From Pseudomonas frederiksbergensis (GTDB lineage: Bacteria; Pseudomonadota; Gammaproteobacteria; Pseudomonadales; Pseudomonadaceae): 64,000 bases of DNA. The notes beneath the pieces were generated by a model, which worked only from the letters and a program-made list of their open reading frames with translations, was not told where the DNA came from and ran no database searches. Every line of letters begins with the position of its first letter. Within the stretch, counting starts at the first letter, position 1. Position numbers and translations under genes: made by a program. Shown piece by piece: positions 1 to 8,908 of the stretch. Location of the stretch: contig NZ_CP142104.1 of assembly GCF_035751725.1 (NCBI RefSeq), positions 3,534,001 through 3,598,000 of the forward strand, read 5' to 3'.

Positions 1-532
1 CAGTCGCGTGGTGGATTGGTTGGAAACCCGCGACGATGTCGACGCCAAACGCATTGGGTTGGAGGGCGTATCACTCGGAGGTTATTACTGCCCGCGTGCC
101 GTGGCCTTCGAGCCGCGCTTCGCTTGCGGTGTCGTCTGGGGGGCCAATCATGACTGGCGCGACGTGCAGAAACGCCGCTTGGAAAAGGAAGGCAGCTTCC
201 CGGTCCCGCATTACTGGTCGCACGTCTCGTGGGTATGGGGCGCCAAGGACACCGACGAATTCATGGCCATCGCCGAAAATGTGCATCTGGATGGCATCCT
301 GGATCGCATCAAGGTTCCCTTCCTGGTCACCCACGGTGAAAAGGATTCGCAGATTCCATTGAAGTGGGCACACCGCACTTACGAACAATTGGTCAACAGC
401 CCAAAACGCGAACTGAAAGTCTTCACCGAGCGCGAGGGTGGCGTACAGCACTCGAGCTTCGATAACAGTATCAATGCCGGCCAGTACATCGCCGACTGGG
501 TGGCTGAAGTGCTCGGTGGTCGCACTGCATGA
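1..532 (+). CDS. alpha/beta hydrolase, C-terminal part (5' truncated by window edge)
   Basis: The reading frame is open from the first bases of the window, so the true start lies upstream; the 3' end is a TGA at 530-532. The fragment carries an alpha/beta-hydrolase catalytic core: a nucleophile elbow GVSLGGY near the start, an acid residue in HGEKDSQIP and a histidine in the late GGVQHSSF segment. This resembles the large acyl-peptidase/esterase group that includes pseudo-oxynicotine hydrolase-like and FrsA-like proteins. The substrate cannot be told from this half. It is probably cytoplasmic, but the N-terminus is missing. Confidence 0.75.
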   Translation, partial: SRVVDWLETRDDVDAKRIGLEGVSLGGYYCPRAVAFEPRFACGVVWGANHDWRDVQKRRLEKEGSFPVPHYWSHVSWVWGAKDTDEFMAIAENVHLDGILDRIKVPFLVTHGEKDSQIPLKWAHRTYEQLVNSPKRELKVFTEREGGVQHSSFDNSINAGQYIADWVAEVLGGRTA

Positions 533-590
533 CAGGTATGAAATTCATGCTCCGGCATGCGGCCGGGGCCTGAACGTCCGGTGCGACCGC

Positions 591-618
591 GCGATGGGCA
601 TGAATGCGTGCCCATCGC
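591..618. other. perfect hairpin downstream of the hydrolase gene
   Basis: Ten-base perfect inverted repeat GCGATGGGCA / TGCCCATCGC with an 8-base loop, 59 bases after the hydrolase stop. No T-run follows, so it is not a canonical intrinsic terminator, although it is placed where one would be expected. It could also be an RNA-processing or REP-like structure. Confidence 0.4.
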
Positions 619-752
619 CCCGCCGTCAAAAGTGCTTCGATGGTTGCGCATATTCGATCGGAAGCAGCTTTTAACGAGGGTGTCGTCCGCATTGTGTACC
701 CGTGATTTTGGGTACTGCTTTAACCAACCTTTAGATTTTTGACGTTAACGAG

Positions 753-1040
753 GTGCAAGGCAGACGGAGTAAAACCGTAGACGACGAACAGCCACTCTTC
801 GGCTTCATTGAAGCTCTAGGTATGGATTTCGCCGATGAGCGTTTGCTGGAAGAGACCTCTCCGTCGTCTCCCTATGGACCGGGGGCGTTGGGATGGGAAA
901 ACGGCTCTATTGATACCTTTCTTGATGCTGCCGCAGCGGGGGCGACTGCCAGCTCACGCAGTTCCCCTGTGAGTGCCAGTAGATCAAACGTATGGCAACG
1001 CTGTGCGGCCATTCTGCTGGCTGGTAAATTTTATGAGTGA
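753..1040 (+). CDS. hypothetical protein, possibly a gene remnant
   Basis: Weakly supported open frame of up to 95 codons in the otherwise gene-poor stretch 533-1212. The only early start is a GTG at 753; an internal ATG lies near 822. The C-terminal half (from about ALGWENGSIDTF through LLAGKFYE) looks protein-like, with acidic and aromatic patches, but I recognise no family. Base composition is lower in GC than the neighbours. It may be the C-terminal piece of a decayed accessory gene next to the tRNA. The rest of 533-752 and 1041-1212 shows no convincing gene. Confidence 0.3.
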   Translation: MQGRRSKTVDDEQPLFGFIEALGMDFADERLLEETSPSSPYGPGALGWENGSIDTFLDAAAAGATASSRSSPVSASRSNVWQRCAAILLAGKFYE

Positions 1041-1212
1041 GCCCAGCCATTGCGGTTCGAAGGACTACGACCGAACAAAGGCTGCCGGTCGTGAAAATCC
1101 ACTATCGACTCATACTGCTTCAAACCGCAGGTCTTGAACTGCTCGGCGGTGTTTTCACACAGGCTGGGCCCGAAGTAGCCTGTCGACATGAGTGCAAACA
1201 TTTTTTAGGCAC

Positions 1213-1244
1213 AAAAAAAGCCACTCATCTGAGTGGCTTTTTTT
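1213..1244 (-). terminator. bidirectional intrinsic terminator after tRNA-Gly
   Basis: Near-perfect stem GCCACTCA / TGAGTGGC with a two-base loop, flanked by an A-run on one side and a T-run on the other, so it can terminate in both directions. It starts 7 bases past the tRNA 3' end and would end the gacA-uvrC-pgsA-tRNA transcript on the minus strand. Confidence 0.85.
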
Positions 1245-1250
1245 GAATCT

Positions 1251-1326
<76 letters not shown>

Positions 1327-1389
1327 GTCTTGGTGTGGCGCATTCTATAGATTCCAAACACGCCGTCAACCCTTTGATTCAAAAAAGTT

Positions 1390-1950
1390 TTATTTCGGAT
1401 CGACATCAGTCCGCAGGTGCGGCCAGGCGGCGCGCAGGTATTGAACCATCGACCACAGCGTCAAACCAGCGGACACCAGCAGCAAGCCGTAACCCAACAG
1501 GACCCAGAAGGTGAAGTCCGAAGGATTCGCCAGCAGGATCACCAGCGCGAGCATCTGCGCGGCGGTTTTCCATTTACCGAGGTTCGACACGGCGACCTGG
1601 GCGCGGGCACCCAACTCGGCCATCCATTCACGCAACGCCGAGACGACGATTTCGCGGCCGATGATCACTGCCGCCGGCAGGGTCAGCCAGAGGTTGCCGT
1701 GTTCTTGCACCAGCAGCACCAGGGCCACCGCGACCATCAGTTTGTCGGCCACCGGGTCGAGGAACGCGCCGAACGGCGTGCTTTGCTCCAGGCGTCGGGC
1801 GAGGTAGCCGTCGAGCCAGTCCGTCGCGGCGGCGAAGGCAAAGACCGAGGCTGAGGCCACGTAGCTCCAGTGGTACGGCAAGTAGAACAACAATATGAAG
1901 ATCGGGATGAGCAGGACGCGTAGAACGGTAATCAGGTTTGGGATATTCAT
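1390..1950 (-). CDS. pgsA: CDP-diacylglycerol-glycerol-3-phosphate 3-phosphatidyltransferase PgsA
   Basis: Makes phosphatidylglycerol phosphate from CDP-diacylglycerol and glycerol-3-phosphate in the inner membrane, the committed step to phosphatidylglycerol and cardiolipin. The CDP-alcohol phosphotransferase signature D-x2-DG-x2-AR-x8-G-x3-D-x3-D is complete ([10 protein letters not shown], then [10 protein letters not shown], residues about 44-69). Several hydrophobic helices surround it. I place the start at the second Met (186 residues, [11 protein letters not shown]), the family N-terminus; two extra codons are possible upstream. It lies 32 bases after uvrC and before tRNA-Gly, in one transcriptional direction from gacA. 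Confidence 0.95.
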   Translation of the reverse strand: MNIPNLITVLRVLLIPIFILLFYLPYHWSYVASASVFAFAAATDWLDGYLARRLEQSTPFGAFLDPVADKLMVAVALVLLVQEHGNLWLTLPAAVIIGREIVVSALREWMAELGARAQVAVSNLGKWKTAAQMLALVILLANPSDFTFWVLLGYGLLLVSAGLTLWSMVQYLRAAWPHLRTDVDPK

Positions 1951-1982
1951 CGGCACAACTGGCTACGAGGTTGACGGGCATT

Positions 1983-3806
1983 CTACTCGCTATGCAGGTT
2001 CGCATAAATCGACTCTGCGAGCTTTTTACTGATACCGGGTGCTTTGGCTATCTCCTCGATGCTGGCACGAGACAGTTCCTGCAATCCACCAAAATGTTTC
2101 AACAGATCACGCCGGCGCGTCGGCCCGACCCCTGCCACGCCTTCCAGCGTAGAGGTACGGCGGGTCTTGCCACGGCGGGCGCGGTGCCCCGTGATGGCGA
2201 AGCGGTGGGCTTCGTCGCGGATCTGCTGGATCAAGTGCAATGCCGGCGAATCGCCCTTGAGGGTGAATTCGTGGGCCGCGTCGTTCAGGTACAAGGTTTC
2301 GAAACCCGCCTTGCGCGTCGCGCCCTTGGCTACGCCGAGCAGGATCAGGTCCGGGACCGCCAGCTCGTTGAGTACGTCGCGGGCCATGGATAACTGGCCT
2401 TTGCCACCGTCCACCAACAGGATGTCCGGCAACTTGCCCTCGCCGTCCTTGATCTTGCCGAAGCGCCGCATCAGTGCCTGGTGCATGGCGGCATAGTCAT
2501 CGCCCGGGGTAACGCCTTCGATGTTATAGCGCCGGTAATCGGATTTGATCGGGCCTTCAGGACCGAACACCACGCAGGAGGCAACGGTCGCCTCGCCGCT
2601 GGAGTGGCTGATGTCGTAGCACTCGAGCCGCTGCGGCGGCTCATCCAGATGCAGGACATCGGCCAAGGCATCGAACCGTGCCGCGACGTGCTGGCGGTTG
2701 GCCAGGCGCGCGCCAAGGGCCTGTTCGGCGTTGGTCACGGCCAATTGCTGCCAGCGCGCGCGCGTTCCACGCACTCGGTGACTGATGGTCAGTTCTCGAC
2801 CGCGAAGCTTGTCGATGGCTTCGATCAGGGCCGGGAAGTCTTCGTGGACCACGTTGACGATCAACTCGCTGGGCAAGTCGCGTTCCGGGCTGCTGATGTA
2901 GTACTGGCCCAGGAAAGCGGCCATGACTTCCGCCACGTCTTCCTCTATCCCTACCTGAGGGAAGAAATTCTTGCTGCCCAGCACCCGACCGCCCCGCACA
3001 CTGATGAGATGCACGCAGGCGCCACCGGGGTTGACGAACGCGGCGACGACATCGACGTCGCCGCTGCCGCCCTCCATGCTCTGCTGGTCCTGTACACGAC
3101 GCAGCAACCCGATCTGGTCGCGCAACTCCGCGGCGCGTTCGAATTCAAGGTTGATCGAAGCCTCTTCCATGGCGGCCGACAGTTCATCGGTCAGCGCATT
3201 GCTGCGCCCCTCCAGGAACATGACCGAGTGACGCACGTCCTCGGCATAGACCTCGGGCTCGACGAGCCCGACACACGGCGCCTTGCAGCGTTTGATCTGG
3301 TGTTGCAGGCAGGGCCGGGTCCGATTCTTGTAATAGCTGTCTTCGCATTGGCGCACGAAAAAGGTTTTTTGCAGCAGGCTCAGGCTTTCACGGATTGCCC
3401 CGGCGCTGGGGTATGGGCCGAAATACCGGCCCTTGGCCTTCTTGGCCCCACGATGAATGCTCAGGCGTGGAAAGGTCCCGTCGGACAGGAACACGTACGG
3501 GTATGATTTGTCGTCCCGCAACAGGATGTTGTACGGCGGCCGCCATTCCTTGATCAGCGTCTGCTCAAGCAGCAGCGCCTCGGTTTCATTGGCGGTGATG
3601 GTGGTTTCGATTTGCGCGATGCGCCCCACCAGCGCGGCGGTTTTTGGTGCGAGGCCCGTCTTGCGGAAGTAGCTGGCCAGGCGCTTCTTGAGGTTCTTGG
3701 CCTTGCCGACGTAAAGCAGGCGCGCATCGCTGTCGAACATGCGGTACACGCCGGGACGGCCGCTGCAGGTGGACAGGAAAGCACTTGGATCAAACTGTTC
3801 AGTCAT
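1983..3806 (-). CDS. uvrC: excinuclease ABC subunit C
   Basis: Nuclease subunit of UvrABC nucleotide excision repair; it cuts the damaged strand on both sides of a lesion. At 607 residues it has the full family length. The N-terminal GIY-YIG domain contains GVYRMF and LLYVGKA (residues 19-34), followed by a Cys-rich patch ([13 protein letters not shown]), a UVR domain near residue 200, the RNase-H-like 5' nuclease domain (LVDGGKGQL around 470) and C-terminal helix-hairpin-helix motifs (VAGVGPTRR). The start lies 2 bases after the gacA stop, so the two genes are translationally close, as in other Pseudomonas. Confidence 0.97.
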   Translation of the reverse strand: MTEQFDPSAFLSTCSGRPGVYRMFDSDARLLYVGKAKNLKKRLASYFRKTGLAPKTAALVGRIAQIETTITANETEALLLEQTLIKEWRPPYNILLRDDKSYPYVFLSDGTFPRLSIHRGAKKAKGRYFGPYPSAGAIRESLSLLQKTFFVRQCEDSYYKNRTRPCLQHQIKRCKAPCVGLVEPEVYAEDVRHSVMFLEGRSNALTDELSAAMEEASINLEFERAAELRDQIGLLRRVQDQQSMEGGSGDVDVVAAFVNPGGACVHLISVRGGRVLGSKNFFPQVGIEEDVAEVMAAFLGQYYISSPERDLPSELIVNVVHEDFPALIEAIDKLRGRELTISHRVRGTRARWQQLAVTNAEQALGARLANRQHVAARFDALADVLHLDEPPQRLECYDISHSSGEATVASCVVFGPEGPIKSDYRRYNIEGVTPGDDYAAMHQALMRRFGKIKDGEGKLPDILLVDGGKGQLSMARDVLNELAVPDLILLGVAKGATRKAGFETLYLNDAAHEFTLKGDSPALHLIQQIRDEAHRFAITGHRARRGKTRRTSTLEGVAGVGPTRRRDLLKHFGGLQELSRASIEEIAKAPGISKKLAESIYANLHSE

Positions 3807-3808
3807 TA

Positions 3809-4450
3809 TCAGGCGCTGGCATCGACCATGCCATGACGCACCGCCAGCAGCGTCAACTCGACGTCACTGCTGATCGAAAGCTTTTCGAAGATACGGTAAC
3901 GGTAGGTATTGACGGTCTTGGGCGACAGGCACAGCTTATCGGAAATGATCTGGACCTTCTGGCAGCCGACGATCATCAGCGCAATCTGGATTTCTCGTTC
4001 GGACAGCGCATCGAAGGGCGAATCGTTGGTCGGCTGGAACGACTTGATTGCCAATTGCTGGGCGATTTGCGGGCTGATATAGCGCTGCCCGGCAAATACC
4101 AGGCGGATTGCCTGGACCATCTCGTTCAAGCCGGCGCCCTTGGTGAGGTAGCCCGCCGCGCCCGCCTGCAACAACCGGGTGGGAAACGGATCTTCCTCAC
4201 AGACAGTCACCGCGACGACCTTGATGTCCGGATGACTGCGCAGCAGCTTACGCGTGGCTTCAAGGCCGCCGATGCCCGGCATCTTGACGTCCATGAGCAC
4301 CACGTCGGGTTTCAATTCACGCGCCTTGATCAGGGATTCCTCCCCGGATTCGGCTTGGCCAACTACTTGCAGGCCATCAATGTCAGCCAGCATTCGTGTA
4401 ATGCCCGTACGGACGAGATCATGGTCGTCGACCACTAACACCCTAATCAA
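3809..4450 (-). CDS. gacA: global response regulator GacA
   Basis: NarL/FixJ-type response regulator, 213 residues, partner of the sensor GacS. In Pseudomonas it drives transcription of the small RNAs rsmX/Y/Z that relieve RsmA/E repression of secondary metabolism, exoenzymes and biofilm. The receiver domain has the acidic pair D8-D9, phospho-acceptor D54 in [10 protein letters not shown]82 and K104 (YLTKGAG). The C-terminal LuxR-type helix-turn-helix is seen in [12 protein letters not shown] and [17 protein letters not shown]. It is first in the gacA-uvrC-pgsA-tRNA-Gly series. The 123 bases upstream (4451-4573) must hold its promoter; no clear box was picked out. Confidence 0.97.
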   Translation of the reverse strand: MIRVLVVDDHDLVRTGITRMLADIDGLQVVGQAESGEESLIKARELKPDVVLMDVKMPGIGGLEATRKLLRSHPDIKVVAVTVCEEDPFPTRLLQAGAAGYLTKGAGLNEMVQAIRLVFAGQRYISPQIAQQLAIKSFQPTNDSPFDALSEREIQIALMIVGCQKVQIISDKLCLSPKTVNTYRYRIFEKLSISSDVELTLLAVRHGMVDASA

Positions 4451-4573
4451 GCAGACACCTCACGATTTGGTCTTGTATGGGTTGCCAACACCTTAGCAAA
4501 AAGCACTCGGCAGACCTAGGGCAAACGGGCAGATAAAAGTTACAACAAATCTTCGAACTCGATATTCGAAGCC

Positions 4574-5008
4574 TCAAGCATGGGCGTCTCGCTGCATTCT
4601 AAAGAAACACTCATCTTCCCCGACCACCCTCAGCCCCATGCGCTCGTAGAGTTCCCGGGCCGGATTGTCTTTGAAAACGGTAAGCCGCAACGCCGGGCGA
4701 TGTTCAACTGCCACCATCGCCCAGACCTGTCCTATCGCCCAGGTTCCGGCGCCCTGTCGACGAAACGCCTTGTCGATCTGTAACTCTCGAATATACAAAG
4801 CGCGCGCATCACGACTGAGACTGACAAAACCCAGCGTCTGTTCATCGCGACAGATTATCCAGTTCTGGCGGATGACCCAGGCCAGATCGAACGCTTCGTC
4901 CTGCCACAGCAAATCATGGCGCAGGTAATAGGGAAGCATGTTGCTGCAAGTCAGCTGACGTGCAAACTCAATGTCACCGACTTCAGCCGGGCGCCATTCA
5001 AGACTCAT
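4574..5008 (-). CDS. GNAT family N-acetyltransferase
   Basis: A 144-residue acetyl-CoA-dependent acyltransferase fold. Motif A is clear (LQIDKAFRRQGAGTWAIGQV), with the R-x-x-G-x-G/A acetyl-CoA loop, and the C-terminal end has the usual ARELYERMGLRVVGED strand-helix. I use ATG 5008 (MSLEWRPAEVGDIEF), because the frame continues upstream only through the neighbouring gene's coding sequence. It starts 11 bases after the amidase gene, so the two are probably co-transcribed. The acceptor substrate is unknown. Confidence 0.85.
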   Translation of the reverse strand: MSLEWRPAEVGDIEFARQLTCSNMLPYYLRHDLLWQDEAFDLAWVIRQNWIICRDEQTLGFVSLSRDARALYIRELQIDKAFRRQGAGTWAIGQVWAMVAVEHRPALRLTVFKDNPARELYERMGLRVVGEDECFFRMQRDAHA

Positions 5009-5018
5009 CGAAACCTCG

Positions 5019-5768
5019 TCACAGCGCCATGGCCTGACCCGCCCACCCGCTGTCGCCGCGTCGAGCGATGACCAATGCCTCCCCCACGCCTTGAGCCGCA
5101 GCCAGCAGCGAACCATCCGGACCCCAGATTGCGCTGCGACCGGCCGACTCCCACCCTCCGGTAGCACCACCATGATTGGCCATCAACACGGCCATGGCAT
5201 GTTGCCGGGCATAGCTTTGCAGCAGCGTGGTGTCCGGCTCGTAGCCACCCTTGCTGATCAAGACGCCTGCCGCGTACACCGTGGTGCCCTGCCCCGCGGC
5301 CGAGGCGGCATGACAGGCGTGGGTGAAGTCGGCGCAGACCGCCAAGGCGACCTGATCCAAATCCATTGGCAACATTGGGCCGCCATGGCCGGGCGCAAAA
5401 ACGACCTCTTCTCCCGTATGCAAGTGTTGCTTGCTATAGACCCCGAGGGAGCCATCGGCACCGAGGATAAGTGCGCCGATCAGTACTGGCTCGCTTGTCG
5501 ACAGGCGGATCGGCATGCCGACGACGGTCGTCAAGCACAGCTCTTGCGCCAAGTCGCGCAGCGGCTGCAAGAGGCTGTCATTGGGGAGGATCGCGAGTTT
5601 TGCCGCCAGGCCCAGCTCATAGCCAGTAAGCGACAACTCAGGGAAAACCAACAGCTTCACGTCTTGCTCGGCGGCGGCCTGCATGAAACGCAGATGCGCC
5701 ATGACATTGGCGTGAACATCTCCGGCGACGGAAATGGCTTGTGCGGCGGCAAAGACTGAAGCGTTCAT
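5019..5768 (-). CDS. carbon-nitrogen hydrolase (nitrilase superfamily)
   Basis: A 249-residue amidase of the nitrilase fold, probably cytoplasmic. The Glu-Lys-Cys triad can be read: E44 in VFPELSLTGY, K113 in VYSKQHLHTGEE and C145 in LAVCADF. The enzyme would hydrolyse a small amide or omega-amide; the substrate is not evident. It is the upstream member of a two-gene unit with the GNAT acetyltransferase and is divergent from the DAHP synthase leader. The 153 bases between them carry both promoters. Confidence 0.85.
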   Translation of the reverse strand: MNASVFAAAQAISVAGDVHANVMAHLRFMQAAAEQDVKLLVFPELSLTGYELGLAAKLAILPNDSLLQPLRDLAQELCLTTVVGMPIRLSTSEPVLIGALILGADGSLGVYSKQHLHTGEEVVFAPGHGGPMLPMDLDQVALAVCADFTHACHAASAAGQGTTVYAAGVLISKGGYEPDTTLLQSYARQHAMAVLMANHGGATGGWESAGRSAIWGPDGSLLAAAQGVGEALVIARRGDSGWAGQAMAL

Positions 5769-5867
5769 GGATCTTCCAAAAGAGTCAGCACAACTCAGAA
5801 GTTTGTCATAAAGCCCATCGGACTCAAGCGAGGCGACTGTTTTTAAATGCCCGATAGCATTTTCTTA

Positions 5868-5897
5868 TTGAACGGCTGCCTCGCGCTCTTGTAAGCT
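5868..5897 (+). promoter_or_regulatory. candidate sigma-70 promoter of the DAHP synthase leader transcript
   Basis: TTGAAC (5868-5873) and TAAGCT (5892-5897) are separated by 18 bases, close to the -35/-10 consensus. Transcription would begin near 5904, about 18 bases before the first leader ATG. Read by eye; no start-site data. Confidence 0.45.
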
Positions 5898-5921
5898 CGG
5901 ACCATTCATCGGAGACAGATC

Positions 5922-6050
5922 ATGTTCAACGCCCGCTCACCGCTTCAACCTGTCAGCGCCTCGCGCTCGGTTGCGGCTGCCCGGGCGAACAGCGTACAGA
6001 CTCCGGTCAGCTTTTATTTTGGGTATTGGTTTAGCCACTGGCGCGCCTGA
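5922..6050 (+). CDS. aromatic-rich leader peptide 1 (attenuator peptide)
   Basis: Small ORF of 42 codons with a good ribosome site (GGAGA at 5911-5915, 6 bases before ATG 5922). The peptide ends SFYFGYWFSHWRA, so eight of its last twelve or so codons are Phe, Tyr, Trp or His. This is what a ribosome-stalling leader for aromatic amino-acid supply looks like. The stop at 6048-6050 sits 48 bases before an intrinsic terminator. The codons for F-G-Y (within TTGGGTAT, 6019-6026) can pair with ATACCCAA just after the stop (6050-6057), the classical 1:2 pairing that a stalled ribosome would block. Confidence 0.8.
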   Translation: MFNARSPLQPVSASRSVAAARANSVQTPVSFYFGYWFSHWRA

Positions 6051-6098
6051 TACCCAACCGGCGCCCCATTTTCAACGGGTCGCCTTCCAGAGTTTTCC

Positions 6099-6138
6099 AA
6101 ACCCCCGGTCGGCCTCCCGACCGGGGGTTTTGTTTTTT
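6099..6138 (+). terminator. intrinsic terminator/attenuator upstream of DAHP synthase
   Basis: Eleven-base GC-rich stem CCCCCGGTCGG / CCGACCGGGGG with a 4-base loop (6102-6127), extended by A-T pairs and followed by TTTTGTTTTTT. It is one of the strongest terminators in the window and lies between the aromatic leader peptide and the aro gene, with no gene ending before it other than the leader, so it should act as an attenuator. The segment ACCGG (6057-6061) could pair with CCGGT in its left arm (6105-6109), a short possible antiterminator. Confidence 0.85.
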
Positions 6139-6183
6139 CAGGCCCCAGACATTTGCAGCATCAAACAACTTGAGGATTGAGCC

Positions 6184-6336
6184 ATGAACTACGCCACTTA
6201 TTACCGTTACGACAGTTTTTCCGCCTGGCGATTTACCAGCCACCGCTCGGGACAGCTTGCCGCCTCCGATCGGTCACCTACCGGTGGCATGCCTACGTTG
6301 CGGGCCATTACGGCCAATTGTCGAACACCCAAATAG
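6184..6336 (+). CDS. second aromatic-rich small ORF between attenuator and DAHP synthase
   Basis: A 50-codon ORF with a GAGG ribosome site 8 bases before ATG 6184. Its N-terminus MNYATYYRYDSFSAWRF has four Tyr, two Phe and one Trp in 17 residues, so aromatic codons are again clustered, here at the beginning rather than the end. It lies after the terminator and stops 48 bases before the aro start; a small hairpin GCGGG/CCCGC (6346-6361) follows its stop. It may set translation of the downstream gene by coupling or stalling, or be a second regulatory peptide. Confidence 0.6.
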   Translation: MNYATYYRYDSFSAWRFTSHRSGQLAASDRSPTGGMPTLRAITANCRTPK

Positions 6337-6384
6337 GGCCGGCGCGCGGGAATGAACCCGCAGCCCCGCCCAGGAAGCCAGATC

Positions 6385-7455
6385 ATGAATTCGTCCGTCT
6401 CCGCTTTGCCGCTGTCCACACTCAACCCTGCCAATGAAGCCCTGACCCTGCGCTTGCCGAGTGCATTACAGCTCAAGCAACAATTGCCGCTTGATAATGC
6501 ATTGAGCCAACAGGTCAACGCCCATCGCCAAGCCATCCGCGCGATCCTTGACGGCGAGGACTCCCGCCTGCTGGTCATCGTCGGCCCTTGCTCGATCCAC
6601 GATCCAGAATCCGCTCTCGAATACGCCGCCAACCTCGCTCGCCTTGCCCGGGAAGTGAGCGACAGCATGCTGTTGGTGATGCGCGCCTACGTGGAAAAGC
6701 CTCGCACCACTGTGGGCTGGAAGGGTCTGGCCTACGATCCCCATCTTGATGGCAGCGATGACATGGCCACCGGCCTCGAGCTGTCGCGGGAGTTGATGCG
6801 TGAGATGCTGCGACTCGGCCTACCCGTGGCCACCGAACTGTTGCAGCCCATGGCAGCCAGCTACTTCGATGACCTGCTGAGTTGGGTCGCCATTGGTGCT
6901 CGGACCACCGAATCACAGATTCACCGGGAAATGGCCAGCGGACTGGGCATGCCAGTGGGCTTCAAGAACGGCACCGACGGTGGGGTCGGCATCGCCTGCG
7001 ACGCCATGCGCTCAGCGGCGCATCCCCATCGCCATTTCGGCATCGACAGCCAGGGGCACCCGGCCGTCATACAGACCCAGGGCAACCCCGATACCCACCT
7101 GGTATTGCGCGGTGGCCATCGCGGACCGAATTATGATCGCCAAAGCGTGGCGCAAATCCACGGCGACCTCACGCGCCTGAAAATCCCGGCCCGCATCCTG
7201 GTCGATTGCAGCCACGCCAACAGCGGCAAGGACCCGTTGCGCCAGCCCCAGGTATTCGAAGACGTGCTGGAACAGCGAGTGCAAGGCAACCGTGCGCTCG
7301 TCGGCATGATGCTCGAAAGTCACCTGTTCGAGGGCTGCCAGCCGTTGGGCGCGACGATGCGCTACGGTGTATCGGTCACCGATGGATGCCTTGGCTGGGC
7401 GTCGACCGAGCATCTGCTGCGCCAGGCTCACCGCAGGTTGCGACTGGGGGCCTGA
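6385..7455 (+). CDS. 3-deoxy-7-phosphoheptulonate (DAHP) synthase, class I (AroF/G/H type)
   Basis: Condenses phosphoenolpyruvate and erythrose-4-phosphate, the first step of the shikimate pathway. The 356 residues contain the class-I motifs VGPCSIHDP, AYVEKPRTTVGWKGL, GARTTESQ, GFKNGTDGG, LRGG and DCSHANSGKDP, which supply phosphate, metal and PEP ligands. I choose ATG 6385 because AGGAAG lies 7 bases upstream; the frame also has an ATG at 6352 with a poor ribosome site. Which aromatic amino acid inhibits this isozyme cannot be read directly. The leader peptide with Phe, Tyr and Trp codons upstream suggests control by aromatic supply. Confidence 0.93.
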   Translation: MNSSVSALPLSTLNPANEALTLRLPSALQLKQQLPLDNALSQQVNAHRQAIRAILDGEDSRLLVIVGPCSIHDPESALEYAANLARLAREVSDSMLLVMRAYVEKPRTTVGWKGLAYDPHLDGSDDMATGLELSRELMREMLRLGLPVATELLQPMAASYFDDLLSWVAIGARTTESQIHREMASGLGMPVGFKNGTDGGVGIACDAMRSAAHPHRHFGIDSQGHPAVIQTQGNPDTHLVLRGGHRGPNYDRQSVAQIHGDLTRLKIPARILVDCSHANSGKDPLRQPQVFEDVLEQRVQGNRALVGMMLESHLFEGCQPLGATMRYGVSVTDGCLGWASTEHLLRQAHRRLRLGA

Positions 7456-7474
7456 ACGGCTCGACGTTTCTCTG

Positions 7475-7511
7475 CCTTGTGGCGCGGGAGCAAGCTTTCC
7501 TCGCCACAAGG
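7475..7511. repeat. REP-type palindrome
   Basis: CCTTGTGGCG (7475-7484) and CGCCACAAGG (7502-7511) flank a CGGGAGCAAGCTTTCCT core. It lies between the convergent DAHP synthase and repeat-protein genes. Several related palindromes occur elsewhere in the window (10191, 19195, 21644, 27842, 42644). Confidence 0.75.
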
Positions 7512-7530
7512 GTTGTCGTTTGGGCTTGCC

Positions 7531-8583
7531 TCAGGCCCTGGCCCGAACCTGAACGGTAATATCCGCCGAGCGCTGGTGCACTTCATCCAGACGCTCGACC
7601 TGATAGAAGACACGCACCGATTGTTCTCGCTGTGCTTGCCAATAGGTAGCCGGTACCGTGAAGACGACCGGCTGGCCGGCCGTGGCTTCAGTGATCTCAC
7701 GCTCCAGGACGTACGGGTAGCTTCCGTTGCATTGCAACCAGACCAACTCGCCCGCTTCCAACCCAACACCATCGATGACCACGGTCGCGGCTCCCTGCAG
7801 CCCCTCGACATCCAGCCAGTCCTCTATCAGCTCCGGTATCCTCGGCGCTTCCAGCGGCGGGCGTACCAATGGGCCTAGCCAGACGGATAACGGCTCGGCG
7901 CGACGCACTGAGTGCCCTCGCCTGACGACATAGCTCAAGGTCAACGAATGCCCCGAATAGGGTGCGATGTCCGCATGATCGATCCAGAGTGACAATCTGT
8001 TTCCGACCGCGTGAGCCTCGATATCCAGTACGTCGCGCCACAACGGCTTGGAATCCAAAGCGGCGAGGAGAATCAATCGATCGCCTGCCGCCATGTTCGA
8101 ATAAGGCCGCACAGTCACCGTCGTGCCTTCGGCCAGCCGCCCCGGATCAAGGCTGCCGCCCACCGCGTCATTGGCGATCAGTGGCAACAATTGCGGAGCG
8201 CTATCGCCGATCTGCAATTGAAGCGCTTGAGAGACCAACACGGCGGGCAACTGCTTACCGGTAACTCGGTACGAGATTTCCAGCGAGCCACCATCTAGCT
8301 CAGCGATATGAGGCTCACGCACGACAAAAACCATGCTGCGGCCGACCTGACGCTGCGTGACGAACCGGCGTATTTCGTGGCGGTAATGCTCGCCCTCATT
8401 ATTGAGTCCGTGCCAATAAAGCAGCAGCTCATCTCCACACGCCATCATCGGGTACGGCTTGATGGAGACGACAGCCCTGCTCCAGGCCGGATCAATGACG
8501 CCCTCGCGGGCCCTGGCCAGCGAGGGGGGCGCTAGTTTTCGCAGTGAAAGCCGGCTTCTGCCAGCAGATGATTCAAGGGTCAT
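7531..8583 (-). CDS. hypothetical protein with three immunoglobulin-like internal repeats
   Basis: A 350-residue protein with no signal peptide or membrane segment. Reading it against itself shows three units of about 100 residues. Each runs from a PY-x-x-M-x-x-GD-x-L or V-x-L-x-AGELVWL strand, through a V-x-F-x-V/I segment, to a Tyr-x-V edge strand (SLEISYRVTGK, SLTLSYVVRRG, SVRVFYQVERL). This looks like tandem beta-sandwich (Ig-like) domains, a theme in Pseudomonas surface and unknown proteins. Function is unknown. It is convergent to the DAHP synthase gene and divergent from the lipase-like gene; 8584-8908 between them shows no other gene or clear site. Confidence 0.75.
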   Translation of the reverse strand: MTLESSAGRSRLSLRKLAPPSLARAREGVIDPAWSRAVVSIKPYPMMACGDELLLYWHGLNNEGEHYRHEIRRFVTQRQVGRSMVFVVREPHIAELDGGSLEISYRVTGKQLPAVLVSQALQLQIGDSAPQLLPLIANDAVGGSLDPGRLAEGTTVTVRPYSNMAAGDRLILLAALDSKPLWRDVLDIEAHAVGNRLSLWIDHADIAPYSGHSLTLSYVVRRGHSVRRAEPLSVWLGPLVRPPLEAPRIPELIEDWLDVEGLQGAATVVIDGVGLEAGELVWLQCNGSYPYVLEREITEATAGQPVVFTVPATYWQAQREQSVRVFYQVERLDEVHQRSADITVQVRARA

Positions 8584-8908
8584 TTCCAGGCTCCAATCCT
8601 TTGGGAAAAGGCACCGTTTCCCGTAACGGCGCCAGACGAAACCATTAGAACGCCGACGCCCGAGTCATACAGCCAGACAACACGACACACAGAGTGGTCT
8701 CTTGCGCCTGCCGGTGTGAGTTTCATAGGCATCGGGCTATCGGAAGTGTCCGAATCCAAAATGCCGCCTGACGTCTGTGGAAAGTTTCTCGCGCTTTTTA
8801 TTCCTATTTCCGCAGCCACCTGCGGTTTCGTCCTACACCGCTCACTACCGGCCTGGATTAAAGTGGTGCCGCAAACATCACATGAACCTCTTCGAAAAAG
8901 GTACGAAC

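Noticed and set aside
1037..1246. 69-codon plus-strand ORF running into the terminator
   Set aside because: Ends inside the intrinsic terminator's T-run and has no protein-like pattern.
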